A stretch of 64,000 nt of DNA from Cryomorpha sp963748925 (GCA_963748925.1 CAVVKG010000009.1:496001-560000); one strand, 5' to 3'. Shown: positions 35,491 through 45,592, numbered from the stretch's first letter. The notes: a model not told the origin generated them from the letters alone. Translations and numbers: made by a program.

Positions 35491-38274
35491 TCAATGAGCT
35501 TCGAGCCAATTGACTCCGGTATCCATATCAACATTGATGGGTACATTTAATTCGGTGATGGCATTGCTCATCTCTTTATCAATGATAGACTTAATCTCTT
35601 CAAGCTCCGATTCTTCGGCATCAAATACAAGTTCATCGTGCACCTGCAGAATCATCTTTGACTTAAATTTTCTTTCTCTGAACAGCCCATCAATTCTAAT
35701 CATTGCCACTTTTATCATATCTGCTGCCGAGCCTTGGATGGGAGCGTTTATGGCATTCCTTTCGGCAAATCCACGTACGGTCGCGTTTCTGCTATTAATG
35801 TCTGGTAGATAGCGACGGCGCTTTAAAATGGTTTCCACATAGCCATGCTCTCTGGCAAATGCTATGCTCTTGTCCATATAGGCCTTTATGCCGGGATATT
35901 TATTGAAGTAATTTTCAATTAATTCTGCCGCTTCACTTCGGGAAACGGAGATACGTTGAGCCAATCCAAAAGCTGAGATTCCGTAGATAATTCCAAAGTT
36001 CACCACCTTGGCTTTACTTCTCATCTCTCTGGTCACATCTTTTGAGTCTACATCAAATACTTTAGCCGCAGTGGCAGCATGAATATCTTCTCCGCTTTTA
36101 AATGCGGATAGCATAGCTTCATCCTCACTGAGCTCGGCTATTAACCTCAATTCAATTTGTGAATAGTCAGCGGCAAGAATGACTCTGTTATCGCCGGAAG
36201 GGATAAAAGCTTTTCGCACTTCGCGCCCGCGAGCCGTTCTTATTGGAATGTTTTGTAGGTTGGGATTTTGCGAACTCAAGCGGCCTGTAGCCGCAACAGC
36301 TTGCATATACGTGGTATGAATGCGGTTGTCTTTTGGATTCAGCAGCGCAGGTAGTGCATCTACATACGTACTTTTGAGTTTCATAATTTGCCTGAAATCC
36401 AATATTTTACCTACTATCGGATGGTCATCGGCATGCTTCATCAGGGTTTCTTCATTGGTAGAATATTGCCCTGTCTTCGTTTTTTTCGGCTTATCTGAAA
36501 TTTTAAGATCTTCAAAAAGAACAATACCAAGCTGCTTGGGGCTGGCGAGATTAAACTTGCTACCCGCAATTTCGTAAATCTCTTTTTCGAGCTCAGCAGC
36601 CTCTGTTTCCAGCTTCTCCGAAATTTCGGAAAGAGCTGCGGTATCAATTTTCACACCGGTCGCTTCCATCCTTGCTAATACCGGCATCAATGGCATTTCA
36701 ATTTCATGAAAGAGCTTTTTCAAGCCGGGTTCTTTTTCTATTTCCGGAGCGAATTTTTCATAAAGTCTATAGGTTATATCAGCATCCTCACAAGCATAGG
36801 GCGACACTTCTTCTACCGGAATATCGCGCATACTTTTTTGATTCTTACCCTTTTTCCCAATCAACGTTTCGATACTTATTGGCCTGTAGTTTAAATACGT
36901 TTCCGAAAGCTCATCCATATTGTGTTTCATATCTGGCTGAATGAGGTAGTGAGCAAGCATGGTGTCAAACATTTTACCGTTTACATCCATATCGTACCAG
37001 GCCAAAACAGTAATGTCGTATTTGAGATTATGCCCGATTTTCAGAATCGAAGTACTCTCAAAAAAGGGCTTAAAGTCCTTAAGTATAAACTTAACCGCCT
37101 TTTCATTTTCGGGTAGCGGGATATAATAGGCTTGACCGCTTTTCCAGGAAAATGACATTCCTACCAGTTCGGCAGAATTGGCATCAACAGAAGTCGTTTC
37201 AGTATCGAAACAAACGACAGATTGCTTCATCATTTCCTTAATGAAAGTTGATCGCTTATCCTTCGTTTCAATTGTTTGATAATTAACATCATCTGCGTTA
37301 AAGTCGCTCATGTTTGCCGCCTCGGCAGGCGCAGTATCGCTGGCTGCTGACGAGAATAAATCCATCTGATCTCCCGTATTGTTAGCGCTAATCTTTTCAC
37401 CCAACAATCTTTCGGAGATGGTTCTGAATTCCAGAACTGAAAAGAGTTCGCGAAGCACCTCTTTATTGGGCTCAGCGAGCTCAAGCTCTTTGGCATTAAA
37501 CTCTACCGGGGCATCGCAGATTATGGTGGCGAGCTTTTTAGACAATAAACCTTGCTCGGCAAAATTGATAACGTTCTCTTTTTGCTTTCCTTTTAGTTTG
37601 TCTGCATTTGCAATAAGTCCTTCAACAGTATCGTACTCGGCGAGGAGTTTTTTGGCGGTTTTTTCACCTATTCCCGGTATTCCCGGAATATTGTCAACCG
37701 AATCACCCCAAAGTCCGAGCATATCAATAACCTGATCTGGTCTCTTTACTCCAAATCGTTCGCAAACTTCTTTTACTCCCCATATTTCGCTGGAGTTGCC
37801 CATCCGAGCCGGCTTCACAATTTTAATATGCTCAGTTACAAGCTGTCCGAAATCCTTATCCGGTGTAACCATAAAGACCTCAAAACCTTCCTTTTCAGCT
37901 TTTTTAGCAATAGTGCCTATTACATCATCGGCTTCGAAACCTTCCTTTTCAATGATTGGAATGTTAAAAGCTTCTACGATTTGACGTATATACGGAATGG
38001 ATATTTTGATATCGTCAGGAGTTTCCTCTCTGTTGGCCTTGTATTCGGGATAGTCGTCGTTCCTAAAAGTAGGTCCTGAAATATCAAAGCCCACACCGAT
38101 ATGTGTCGGTTTTGAATTGTTTATAATATCTGCCAGAGCATTGGTGAAACCAAACATAGCGGACGTGTTTAAGCCTGCCGAATTAACCCTGGGATTGCGG
38201 ATAAAAGCGTAATAAGCTCTGTAAATCAATGCGTAAGCATCAAGTAGGTACAATGTTTTCTTTTCGTTACTCAT
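35491..38274 (-). CDS. polA: DNA polymerase I
   Basis: 927 residues, full length. Three domains: N-terminal 5'-3' exonuclease (about 1-290; YRAYYAFIRNPRV, GDSVDNIPGIPGIGEKTA), 3'-5' proofreading exonuclease (about 330-510; CFDTETTSVDANSAELVG, with the DxE acidic pair present), and family A polymerase (about 550-927; ADYSQIELRLIAELS, KVVNFGIIYGISAFGLAQR, QVHDELVFDAEE). Unlike some bacterial enzymes, the proofreading residues look intact. It fills gaps and removes primers during replication and repair. A stand-alone gene 160 bases from cysS. Confidence 0.97.
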   Translation of the reverse strand: MSNEKKTLYLLDAYALIYRAYYAFIRNPRVNSAGLNTSAMFGFTNALADIINNSKPTHIGVGFDISGPTFRNDDYPEYKANREETPDDIKISIPYIRQIVEAFNIPIIEKEGFEADDVIGTIAKKAEKEGFEVFMVTPDKDFGQLVTEHIKIVKPARMGNSSEIWGVKEVCERFGVKRPDQVIDMLGLWGDSVDNIPGIPGIGEKTAKKLLAEYDTVEGLIANADKLKGKQKENVINFAEQGLLSKKLATIICDAPVEFNAKELELAEPNKEVLRELFSVLEFRTISERLLGEKISANNTGDQMDLFSSAASDTAPAEAANMSDFNADDVNYQTIETKDKRSTFIKEMMKQSVVCFDTETTSVDANSAELVGMSFSWKSGQAYYIPLPENEKAVKFILKDFKPFFESTSILKIGHNLKYDITVLAWYDMDVNGKMFDTMLAHYLIQPDMKHNMDELSETYLNYRPISIETLIGKKGKNQKSMRDIPVEEVSPYACEDADITYRLYEKFAPEIEKEPGLKKLFHEIEMPLMPVLARMEATGVKIDTAALSEISEKLETEAAELEKEIYEIAGSKFNLASPKQLGIVLFEDLKISDKPKKTKTGQYSTNEETLMKHADDHPIVGKILDFRQIMKLKSTYVDALPALLNPKDNRIHTTYMQAVAATGRLSSQNPNLQNIPIRTARGREVRKAFIPSGDNRVILAADYSQIELRLIAELSEDEAMLSAFKSGEDIHAATAAKVFDVDSKDVTREMRSKAKVVNFGIIYGISAFGLAQRISVSRSEAAELIENYFNKYPGIKAYMDKSIAFAREHGYVETILKRRRYLPDINSRNATVRGFAERNAINAPIQGSAADMIKVAMIRIDGLFRERKFKSKMILQVHDELVFDAEESELEEIKSIIDKEMSNAITELNVPINVDMDTGVNWLEAH

Positions 38275-38433
38275 GAAGTTTGTTCTAAAACTTCGAATAT
38301 ACGCAAAGGGTAAATTTTATTGGGCAATACCGCTAATCTTGTTCGCGAAAAATGGCATTGGTGGTCATAAGTATTACACGAAGGTAAACATATGTGAAAT
38401 TCGCGCAGGGAATAAGCCGGCACTAACTACATA

Positions 38434-39906
38434 TTATCCAATTTCAAACGAAGTACCATCGGGATTGTCTTTCAATGTGACCCCCATAGTTGTTAGTTCA
38501 TTTCGAATTTGATCTGCAGTGGTAAAATCTTTGTTTAGCTTTGCCGATTTGCGGAGGCTGATAGCGAGCTCAATAAGCGAGGCTGCTAAATCGTTGTCTC
38601 CATCACTACTCTCATCTTCCTTACGGAAACCGAGAACGTCAAAAATGAAACTGTTAAAGAGCTTCTTCAATGCTTCGAGATCTTTTTCAGTTGCTTTCTC
38701 AGTACCCGTTTTTATGAGATTAATCGTTTTGACTCCTTCAAAAAGCTTTGAAATCAAAACAGGGGTATTGAAGTCATCATTCATTGAATTAATGCAAGCA
38801 TTTTCCAAACCTTCTACATCAATAGTCGATTCACTCGAAGCAGGAAGAGATTGCAATGTTTCTAACCCGTCCATCAATCGTTTAAATCCTTTTTCGGCTC
38901 CACGCAAGGCATCATTCGAAAAATCGAGTGTGCTGCCATAATGCGATTGTAGCATAAAAAAGCGCACAGTCATTGGACTATACCCTTGCTCAAGAAGTTT
39001 GTGGTTACCGGTAATCAGCTCTTCCGGAGTAAAGCCATTTCCTTCTGATTTAGCCATCTTTCGTCCCTGAACGGTAAGCATATTTCCATGCATCCATACT
39101 TTGGGACCACTTTTTCCATTAGAGCCAATGTTTTGCGCTATTTCACATTCGTGATGCGGGAACTTCAAGTCCATTCCACCACCGTGAATGTCAAATTCAT
39201 TGCCCAGATATTTGGTGCTCATGGCCGAGCACTCAAGGTGCCATCCCGGAAAACCTTCGCCCCAGGGCGACGGCCAATGCATAATATGACCTTCTTCAGC
39301 TTTTTTCCAAATAGCAAAATCCAGCGGATCCCGCTTTTGATCCTGCCCATCGAGTGAACGCGTATTGGAGACCAAATCGTCAATATTTCTACCTGAAAGT
39401 TCGCCATAAGCATGATCGTCATTAAACTTGCGAACATCAAAATATACTGATCCATCTACCTCATACCCATACCCGGCATCAATAATGCGCTGCACCATTT
39501 GCATTTGTTCAATGAGGTGGCCGGTGGCTGTAGGCTCTATCGATGGAGGCAAAATATTAAAGATGCGCATTACATCGTGGAAGCCGTTGGTATATTTCTG
39601 CACAATTTCCATTGGTTCAAGCTGCTCCAATCTCGCTTTCTTTGCGATTTTGTCTTCGCCGGCATCGGCATCGTCTACCAAGTGGCCCACATCAGTGATG
39701 TTTCTTACATAGCGAACCTTGTATCCGAGGTATGTGAGGTATCTAAAAACAATATCGAAACTTAGAAAGGACCGTACATTTCCCAAATGTACATCACTGT
39801 ATACGGTAGGGCCGCAAACGTAAAGACCCACAAAGGGTGGGTTTAGGGGTTTAAATTCTTCTTTCTTGCGCGTTAGCGTATTGGTGATTTGAAGGGTGGT
39901 GCTCAT
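38434..39906 (-). CDS. cysS: Cysteinyl-tRNA synthetase
   Basis: 490 residues. Class I signatures: zinc Cys in CGPTVYSDVHLGNVRSF with the HIGH variant HLGN, the zinc ligands of HLECSAMS and HHECEIAQ, and KMAKSEGN as the KMSKS motif. The enzyme attaches Cys to tRNA-Cys. The C-terminal helical domain (KLNKDFTTADQIRNEL) is present, so the protein is complete. Confidence 0.97.
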   Translation of the reverse strand: MSTTLQITNTLTRKKEEFKPLNPPFVGLYVCGPTVYSDVHLGNVRSFLSFDIVFRYLTYLGYKVRYVRNITDVGHLVDDADAGEDKIAKKARLEQLEPMEIVQKYTNGFHDVMRIFNILPPSIEPTATGHLIEQMQMVQRIIDAGYGYEVDGSVYFDVRKFNDDHAYGELSGRNIDDLVSNTRSLDGQDQKRDPLDFAIWKKAEEGHIMHWPSPWGEGFPGWHLECSAMSTKYLGNEFDIHGGGMDLKFPHHECEIAQNIGSNGKSGPKVWMHGNMLTVQGRKMAKSEGNGFTPEELITGNHKLLEQGYSPMTVRFFMLQSHYGSTLDFSNDALRGAEKGFKRLMDGLETLQSLPASSESTIDVEGLENACINSMNDDFNTPVLISKLFEGVKTINLIKTGTEKATEKDLEALKKLFNSFIFDVLGFRKEDESSDGDNDLAASLIELAISLRKSAKLNKDFTTADQIRNELTTMGVTLKDNPDGTSFEIG

Positions 39907-39945
39907 GAAAAGTGTTAAAAGGTATTCAATTCAGCCCAAATTTAC

Positions 39946-40845
39946 TCAATTGTTTGAATCGTCAATTATTCCGTAGCCAATGAATCGGCCTTCTTTGTAA
40001 ATTTCCAGCTTACGGAGAATTCCGTTTTCGTCATATTTATACCATTTACCGTCCCATAACCTGCCTTCAAAGAAATCGCCAACTTGCGTAACTTGCTTGC
40101 TGCGATTGTATAAGGTGTTGAAGCCTGTAGATTTAAATACACCAAGGTTGGGCTTGTCCGAATGGTTTGGGGTCATCTCATCTTGTGGCAGTTCCGGAAC
40201 AATTACATCTTTTTTAGTGTCTTTTGGAAGCGAAAAACGAGTTACGCTTCCGGGCTCTGTTTCACCATTTGTAATTCGTTTTTCTTCGCGAAGAACTCCA
40301 TTTGAGTAATACGAGCGGTAAATGCCATGGGCTACGCCATCATCAACTTCCACAGTAAGTTGCAGTGTTCCATCGGGATAGAAGTATTGTTGCAGTCCGT
40401 CGCGTTTTCCTTTCGTATTAAAATGGAAGTCCTGAGCCAACTGCCCATTTTCATGAAATCGCTTGAAATCACCGGTGTTTTTATTGGCTTTCCAATAGCC
40501 TGATTCTTCCACCCGGTTATTCGGATGGTACGTAATATAGGAACCATATGGATGATTTTCTACGTAATTAATCTCGCTCTGTATAGATCCTGTTGGGTAG
40601 TATTTCTTCCATACTCCGGTTCGCTTGTTGTCTAGATATTCGCCTTCCTCTACTTTCTGATTTGGTGAAAAACCATCATCAGAACTGAATGCTCCCAAAA
40701 TAACCCAGTATCCTTGGCGTCTCCCCTCCGAATCTGTAAAATTCTGCGATTTAAGGGTTGAATCCTCTGGTGCTATCGGAGTTGCTGCAATGCTTAATGC
40801 AGAACCAATCAGGAAAATATAGAATGTAAGTAATAAACGTACCAT
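39946..40845 (-). CDS. MORN-repeat variant (YwqK-like) secreted protein
   Basis: 299 residues with a signal peptide (LLTFYIFLIGSALSIA). It contains about six MORN-variant repeats of ~22-24 residues: DNKRTGVWKKYYPTG, ENHPYGSYITYHPNNRVEES, KNTGDFKRFHENGQLAQDF, KRDGLQQYFYPDGTLQLTV, and GVAHGIYRSYYSNGVLREE, then a C-terminal RLWDGKWYKYDENGILRKLE. Such repeats are common in Bacteroidota toxin-antitoxin-annotated YwqK proteins, but that role is not established. Outer-membrane or periplasmic location is inferred. Confidence 0.85.
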   Translation of the reverse strand: MVRLLLTFYIFLIGSALSIAATPIAPEDSTLKSQNFTDSEGRRQGYWVILGAFSSDDGFSPNQKVEEGEYLDNKRTGVWKKYYPTGSIQSEINYVENHPYGSYITYHPNNRVEESGYWKANKNTGDFKRFHENGQLAQDFHFNTKGKRDGLQQYFYPDGTLQLTVEVDDGVAHGIYRSYYSNGVLREEKRITNGETEPGSVTRFSLPKDTKKDVIVPELPQDEMTPNHSDKPNLGVFKSTGFNTLYNRSKQVTQVGDFFEGRLWDGKWYKYDENGILRKLEIYKEGRFIGYGIIDDSNN

Positions 40846-41026
40846 GAAGTTGTAAGTGTCAGATGTCCACTTATACTTCTATTCACCTATTAAGGTTGCA
40901 CATTTTAACGGATCTACATCCTATTTATCGACGAAAATTGATTTCAACGGGTTCAATTCGGAAATGACGTTGATTTCTTTAGTTTGCTGAAAAAGCACAA
41001 TCCAAAAAAGAGGATGGGTTTATAAA
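40846..41026. other. Intergenic stretch upstream of the MORN gene
   Basis: About 180 A/T-rich bases separating the SDR gene end from the MORN-variant gene, both on the minus strand. No hairpin terminator with a T-run and no TAnnTTTG promoter is clear to me. Confidence 0.35.
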
Positions 41027-41992
41027 CTAAACCGCAGTCTCCCTAAGGTTCTCAAGCATATCCTCAACTATTCTCTCAAGAGAATAGTCAGGTTTCCAAC
41101 CCCAGTGCTCGCGAGCCATCGAGTCATCAATGCTGCTTGGCCAGCTTTTCGCAATACCATCTCTGTAATCGGGATTGTAAGATATTGAGAAATCGGGAAT
41201 GTGCTTTTTAATTTCATCTGCGAGTATATCAGGGGTGAATGAAACTCCTGAAATGTTATAGCTTGTGCGCAGTTTGATTTGGTCTAAAGGGGCATTCATA
41301 ATTTCCAATGTTGCCTTGATCGCATCAGGCATATACATCATTGGCAACGCAGCTTCTTCACTGAGAAAACACTCGTATTTTCCATTTTTAATGGCTTCAT
41401 GAAATATGTGAACAGCATAGTCGGTAGTTCCACCACCCGGATTGCTTTTGTAGCCAACGATCCCGGGGTATCGCACGCTCCTTACATCGGTTCCATATCG
41501 CTTATTGTAATATTCGCACCAGCTTTCGCCAGCCACTTTGGTAATGCCATACACGGTAGTAGGCTCCATAATGGTGCGCTGAGGGGTGTTGTTTTTTGGT
41601 GTATTTGGTCCAAAAACAGCTATAGAGCTAGGCCAAAAAATTCGTTTAATATGTCCATCGCGAGCTAAGTCGAGCACGTTTGATAAGCCGTTAATATTCA
41701 AATCCCAGCCTAGAGCAGGTTTCTGTTCGGCTGTAGCCGAAAGAAGTGCAGCCAACTGATAGATTTCGGTAATATTATAAGCCTTAACTACTTCAAATAA
41801 GCGATCCTTGTCAAGTACATTTATTGATTCATATGGTCCATTGGCGAGCGCATCTGTTGGTTTATCCCTCAGATCAGAGGCGACAACTCTATCATTTCCG
41901 TATTGCTCGCGCAACGCAATAACAAGCTCAGTACCAATTTGTCCGGCAGCACCTACTACCAATATATTTGTAGAAGACATAGTTTCTTTCAT
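41027..41992 (-). CDS. NAD-dependent epimerase/dehydratase, L-threonine 3-dehydrogenase-like
   Basis: 321 residues, extended SDR fold: NAD-binding GAAGQIGTEL (GxxGxxG), the WPSSIAVFGP segment and the YxxxK catalytic pair YGITK. The conserved sequence YPGIVGYKSNPGGGTTDYA and FLSEEAALPMMYM match the SDR-type threonine dehydrogenases known from Bacteroidota and psychrophilic Flavobacterium. The reaction would convert L-threonine to 2-amino-3-oxobutyrate. No kbl gene is next to it. Start may be ATG 41992 or ATG 41980. Confidence 0.85.
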   Translation of the reverse strand: MKETMSSTNILVVGAAGQIGTELVIALREQYGNDRVVASDLRDKPTDALANGPYESINVLDKDRLFEVVKAYNITEIYQLAALLSATAEQKPALGWDLNINGLSNVLDLARDGHIKRIFWPSSIAVFGPNTPKNNTPQRTIMEPTTVYGITKVAGESWCEYYNKRYGTDVRSVRYPGIVGYKSNPGGGTTDYAVHIFHEAIKNGKYECFLSEEAALPMMYMPDAIKATLEIMNAPLDQIKLRTSYNISGVSFTPDILADEIKKHIPDFSISYNPDYRDGIAKSWPSSIDDSMAREHWGWKPDYSLERIVEDMLENLRETAV

Positions 41993-42005
41993 TTAAAAAT
42001 GCTTG

Positions 42006-42037
42006 CAAATTTAAGGATTTAAAAACCGTATCTTCAA
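42006..42037 (-). promoter_or_regulatory. Promoter for the SDR gene
   Basis: On the minus strand TTG (42035-42037), a 21-base spacer and TAAATTTG (42006-42013) match the Bacteroidota consensus. The -7 element lies 13 bases upstream of the ATG at 41992. Confidence 0.6.
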
Positions 42038-42115
42038 TTCCTGATGTGTTAAGATTCAATAAGGATTGTTGGCGGCTTTCCTACAGTTACACTCAAATGA
42101 ACTCTGGTAATTTGG

Positions 42116-42123
42116 TATATTTG
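42116..42123 (+). promoter_or_regulatory. -7 element TATATTTG for homogentisate dioxygenase
   Basis: Matches TAnnTTTG, 27 bases before the hmgA ATG. No clear TTG at 19-21 bases upstream. Divergent from the SDR promoter about 80 bases away. Confidence 0.55.
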
Positions 42124-42150
42124 TAATTATTCAAAATATCAAACATTCTT

Positions 42151-43308
42151 ATGCCTATATATCATTCACTTGGAAAATTCCCACATAAAAGACATACCAC
42201 CTTCAAAAAGGCTGACGGCTCTCTGCATTATGAGCAATTGTTCGGTACAGAAGGGTTTAGCGGCATGTCGTCACTTTTGTATCATTTGCACAGACCTACA
42301 CAGGTAAAAACTGTAGGCGACACGATTGATGTAAAGCCCGAAGTGGCTGTAGATTATAATATGAAGGCATATCGCTTCCGCGGATTTGAGGTTGAGCCAA
42401 AAGACGATTATTTAGATAGCCGAACGCCGGTATTGGTAAATAACGACTGTTATATAGAGCTTGCTGCTCCCAGAAAGTCGATGACCGATTATTTCTACAA
42501 AAATGTGGATGCGGACGAAGTTATTTTCATTCACAAGGGCGAAGGCGTTATGCATACGCTGATGGGCGATCTGACTTTTTCTTACGGAGACTACCTGGTG
42601 GTGCCGCGCGGAATGATTTATCAAATGGAGTTTAAAACTTCCGAGAACCGTCTTTTTATTGTCCAGTCATTTAGTCCTATATACACGCCAAAGCGTTACC
42701 GGAATAATTTTGGTCAACTGATGGAACATTCGCCTTTTTGTGAGCGTGATATTCGCCGACCGAAATATATGGAGCCGACTGATGAGAAGGGAGATTTCTT
42801 AATGAAAATCAAAAAGCAGGATAAACTCTATCAATTTACGTATGCAACACATCCATTTGATGTGGTAGGTTGGGATGGTTACAACTATCCATACGCTTTT
42901 TCTATTCACGACTTTGAACCCATTACCGGAAGGGTGCACCTCCCACCACCCATCCATCAAACTTTTGAAGCTGCCGGCTTTGTAATTTGCTCATTCTGCC
43001 CGAGACTCTACGATTACCATCCCGATTCAATTCCGGCGCCTTATAATCACAGCAATATTGATTCTGACGAGGTGCTTTACTACGTGGATGGCGACTTTAT
43101 GAGCCGGAACGATATTGAGGCCGGTCATATTACCATACACCCGGCAGGTGTCCCTCACGGACCGCACCCCGGAGCCACCGAGCGCAGTATCGGCAAGAAA
43201 GAAACCGAAGAGCTGGCTGTAATGGTAGATACTTTTAAACCGTTAAAAATGACCAAACAGGCTATCGCTATATCCGACGGAGATTACTGGAAGTCTTGGA
43301 TAGAGTAG
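42151..43308 (+). CDS. hmgA: Homogentisate 1,2-dioxygenase
   Basis: 385 residues; a cupin-fold dioxygenase of the shorter bacterial type. Recognisable parts are FIHKGEGVMHTLMGDL, GDYLVVPRGMIYQ, DVVGWDGYNYPYAFSI and the C-terminal metal-site region PYNHSNIDSDEVLYYVDGDF with GVPHGPHPG, which supply the His/Glu/His iron ligands. It opens the homogentisate ring in tyrosine catabolism, giving maleylacetoacetate. The next enzyme upstream in the pathway, HPD, lies at 47087-48229, but the three cargo genes at 43379-46836 come between them on the other strand. A bidirectional terminator follows immediately. Confidence 0.93.
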   Translation: MPIYHSLGKFPHKRHTTFKKADGSLHYEQLFGTEGFSGMSSLLYHLHRPTQVKTVGDTIDVKPEVAVDYNMKAYRFRGFEVEPKDDYLDSRTPVLVNNDCYIELAAPRKSMTDYFYKNVDADEVIFIHKGEGVMHTLMGDLTFSYGDYLVVPRGMIYQMEFKTSENRLFIVQSFSPIYTPKRYRNNFGQLMEHSPFCERDIRRPKYMEPTDEKGDFLMKIKKQDKLYQFTYATHPFDVVGWDGYNYPYAFSIHDFEPITGRVHLPPPIHQTFEAAGFVICSFCPRLYDYHPDSIPAPYNHSNIDSDEVLYYVDGDFMSRNDIEAGHITIHPAGVPHGPHPGATERSIGKKETEELAVMVDTFKPLKMTKQAIAISDGDYWKSWIE

Positions 43309-43322
43309 ATGAAATTATTCAA

Positions 43323-43361
43323 AAAAAAAGCCGCTGCACAAATCTGTGCAGCGGCTTTTTA
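43323..43361. terminator. Bidirectional terminator (hmgA / first paralogue)
   Basis: Long perfect stem AAAAGCCGCTGCACA / TGTGCAGCGGCTTTT with loop AATC, T-runs on both sides. It serves hmgA on the + strand and the T9SS cargo gene on the - strand. Confidence 0.9.
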
Positions 43362-43378
43362 ATGTGTTCCTAAAATAA

Positions 43379-44365
43379 TTATTTCTTAATAAACTTCGCT
43401 GCGCTGCTCATCCCATCAATTGAGAAAAGATAAACACCGGCATTCAAGTTTGAAACGTTTATTACATTTTGATTTTGCAGTCTTCCGGCTAAAACTTCTT
43501 TACCGGTAATGTCCATAATCCGGTAGTTAGCATTGGCATTTGTTTCACCTTTCACCCATAGTTCACTTTCAGTAATTGTTGGATAAATGTTAAACTCAGG
43601 TGCTTTGGCATCAAATAATCCTACTGTAGTTAATGGTGTTAAACGATAAACACGGCCGCTTTCAGGTATTCCATCTAGTCCTGGCGGAGCTTCGTTAAGC
43701 GAGGTCTCAGAATCTAATGTAGGATTTAATGGGTCTCCAATAATGGTTGCCCCAAATTCATAGGTTGCACCCAATCCTTGAACACCAAGCGCAACAAGGA
43801 CTGTAGGGCCTGCATTTCCAAAAAAAACCAATTCAGGATTTGGGATATCAGAGTCACCGAAGTGAACTTCAAGAATTCCATTTTCCTCATAAAACCAGAG
43901 CTGAAAATTGATCCGGTTTTCTGCTGCTGGTTCAGGACCAAAAATTTCTTCATAAAATCCGGCATTCACATATTCTATCTTTGCTATTCGGTTACCAACA
44001 GCTCCATCCACGGCATATAATATCTCAGATGAAGCTAATCCTTGAATGGTATCACCATCAGCGAAATCGTCAACAAGCCCAAATAGCTGGGTCTCTTCAG
44101 AAAACATATTTTCAAAAAAGAAGAAGGCACCGACATCAAATTGAGAGGTACTGGTATAGGTTTGCTCATTCATCTCAAAGCCAAAATCGAAAGGCACGGT
44201 AAAAAATGGGTCAACCCATGAATTTCCTTCTTCAAAAAGAAATTCAACTGGGGCTGGATTTGCCAATTGGGTATAAGGAGTGGTGTAAGTAGAAAGAGTG
44301 TAAGAATTTTGTGCAAATGACGATAATCCTAGAAGCAAAGCAACTAAAGATAGAGGTTTTTTCAT
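43379..44365 (-). CDS. Secreted T9SS type A cargo protein, paralogue 1
   Basis: 328 residues: signal peptide (LSLVALLLGLSSFAQ), a beta-rich passenger of about 230 residues with no recognised family (FTVPFDFGFEMNEQTY, NRINFQLWFYEENGILEVHF), then a T9SS type A sorting domain (IYPTITESELWVKG, NVSNLNAGVYLFSIDGMSSA, ending KFIKK). The passenger is shared by the two following genes. The last ~85 residues are almost identical to theirs, including DNA and terminator. Its export is inferred from the sorting domain; the passenger function is unknown. Confidence 0.85.
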   Translation of the reverse strand: MKKPLSLVALLLGLSSFAQNSYTLSTYTTPYTQLANPAPVEFLFEEGNSWVDPFFTVPFDFGFEMNEQTYTSTSQFDVGAFFFFENMFSEETQLFGLVDDFADGDTIQGLASSEILYAVDGAVGNRIAKIEYVNAGFYEEIFGPEPAAENRINFQLWFYEENGILEVHFGDSDIPNPELVFFGNAGPTVLVALGVQGLGATYEFGATIIGDPLNPTLDSETSLNEAPPGLDGIPESGRVYRLTPLTTVGLFDAKAPEFNIYPTITESELWVKGETNANANYRIMDITGKEVLAGRLQNQNVINVSNLNAGVYLFSIDGMSSAAKFIKK

Positions 44366-44536
44366 GTTATTAGAGGTTGGTTATGAGTTCATTGCAAAAG
44401 CGAAATTAGTGCCAGTATTGAAAACAAATTGAAGTTTTTGAAATATTGAACGGCATCTTTTTAAATTTTCAACTGGGTAGGGTAACAACTTTTATTAAGC
44501 AATTAAAAGGGGCAATGCAAATTTGACTGATATGCT

Positions 44537-44572
44537 AAAAAGCCGCTGCACAAATCTATACAGCGGCTTTTT
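44537..44572 (-). terminator. Terminator of paralogue 2
   Basis: AAAAAGCCGCTG ... CAGCGGCTTTTT with a mismatched upper stem (CACAAATCTATA). A-run on the + strand gives a T-run for the - strand gene. A clear copy of the terminator at 43323. Confidence 0.85.
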
Positions 44573-44590
44573 AGTGTATTCCTAAAATAA

Positions 44591-45592
44591 TTATTTCTTA
44601 ATAAACTTCGCAGCACTGCTCATCCCATCAATTGAGAAAAGATAAACACCGGCATTCAAGTTTGAAACGTTTATTACATTTTGATTTTGCATTCTTCCGG
44701 CTAAAACCTGTTTGCCTGTAATGTCCATTATGCGGTAGTTAGCATTGGCATTTGTTTCACCTTTCACCCATAGTTCACTTTCGGTAATTGTAGGATAGAC
44801 GCTGAACTCAGGTGCTTTTACATTAAAAATACCAAGTGGATTTGAAGGCGCAAGACGATGAACGCGTCCTGAGGCTGGGATTCCACTCAGCCCTGCCTGT
44901 TCCTCATCTTCAGGAATTATTGTAAACTCAGCCAATGAAGGACTTGTGGGGTCTCCAAATATCGCAGCGCCATAATCTAATGTTTCTCCATCAAAGTTTA
45001 AACCTAAAACTAGTACGGCACCAGGACCGTCGTTGCCATAAAAAACCATTTGCGGATCGGGAATATTTGACTCACCGTAATGAATTTCCATTATTCCATC
45101 ATCTTCATAAAACCATATTTGAAAATTTATCCGATTTTCTGCTGCTGGTTCGGGGCTAGCTGTCTCTGCATAAAACGCTGCATTTTTATACTGAATTTTT
45201 GCTATTTTATTATTTGGCAGGCCCGTAACTGTATAAGAAATAAATGAAGAGTCCAATCCTTCAATAGTAGCCCCATCAACTAAATCGTCATTTAAACCGA
45301 AAAAAGTTAGCTCTTCTAAACCGGGATCGAGAATATCTCCAAAACCCATTAGGGCACCCGAACCAAGCTGAGAGGTTGAAGTAAAAGTTTCGCCACCAAT
45401 TTGAAAATTGAAACCGAAAGGCACTGTGAAAAACGAATCATCCCATGGTTCTCCATCATCAAACATAAATTCAACTGGAGTGGGATTTGTAAGCTCTGTA
45501 TAAGTGGAATTATAAGTGCTAAGTGTATAAGAATTTTGTGCAAATGCTGATAATCCTAGAAGCATTGCAACTAAAAATAGAGGTTTTTTCAT
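44591..45592 (-). CDS. Secreted T9SS type A cargo protein, paralogue 2
   Basis: 333 residues. Signal peptide LFLVAMLLGLSAFAQ; the passenger has the same plan as paralogue 1 (FFTVPFGFNFQIGGETFTS, NRINFQIWFYEDDGIMEIHY) but is shifted by small indels, with acidic loops. The C-terminal sorting domain is essentially the same (SVYPTITESELWVKG, INVSNLNAGVYLFSIDG). The upstream DNA also resembles that of paralogue 1 (a shared run around GCAAAAGC), so the duplicated unit includes promoter region, gene and terminator. Confidence 0.85.
   Translation of the reverse strand: MKKPLFLVAMLLGLSAFAQNSYTLSTYNSTYTELTNPTPVEFMFDDGEPWDDSFFTVPFGFNFQIGGETFTSTSQLGSGALMGFGDILDPGLEELTFFGLNDDLVDGATIEGLDSSFISYTVTGLPNNKIAKIQYKNAAFYAETASPEPAAENRINFQIWFYEDDGIMEIHYGESNIPDPQMVFYGNDGPGAVLVLGLNFDGETLDYGAAIFGDPTSPSLAEFTIIPEDEEQAGLSGIPASGRVHRLAPSNPLGIFNVKAPEFSVYPTITESELWVKGETNANANYRIMDITGKQVLAGRMQNQNVINVSNLNAGVYLFSIDGMSSAAKFIKK

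Noticed and set aside
36672..36944. Plus-strand frames of 60-148 residues within polA, cysS, the DUF2723 gene and others
   Set aside because: They are antisense shadows without family similarity, start context or room for promoters.
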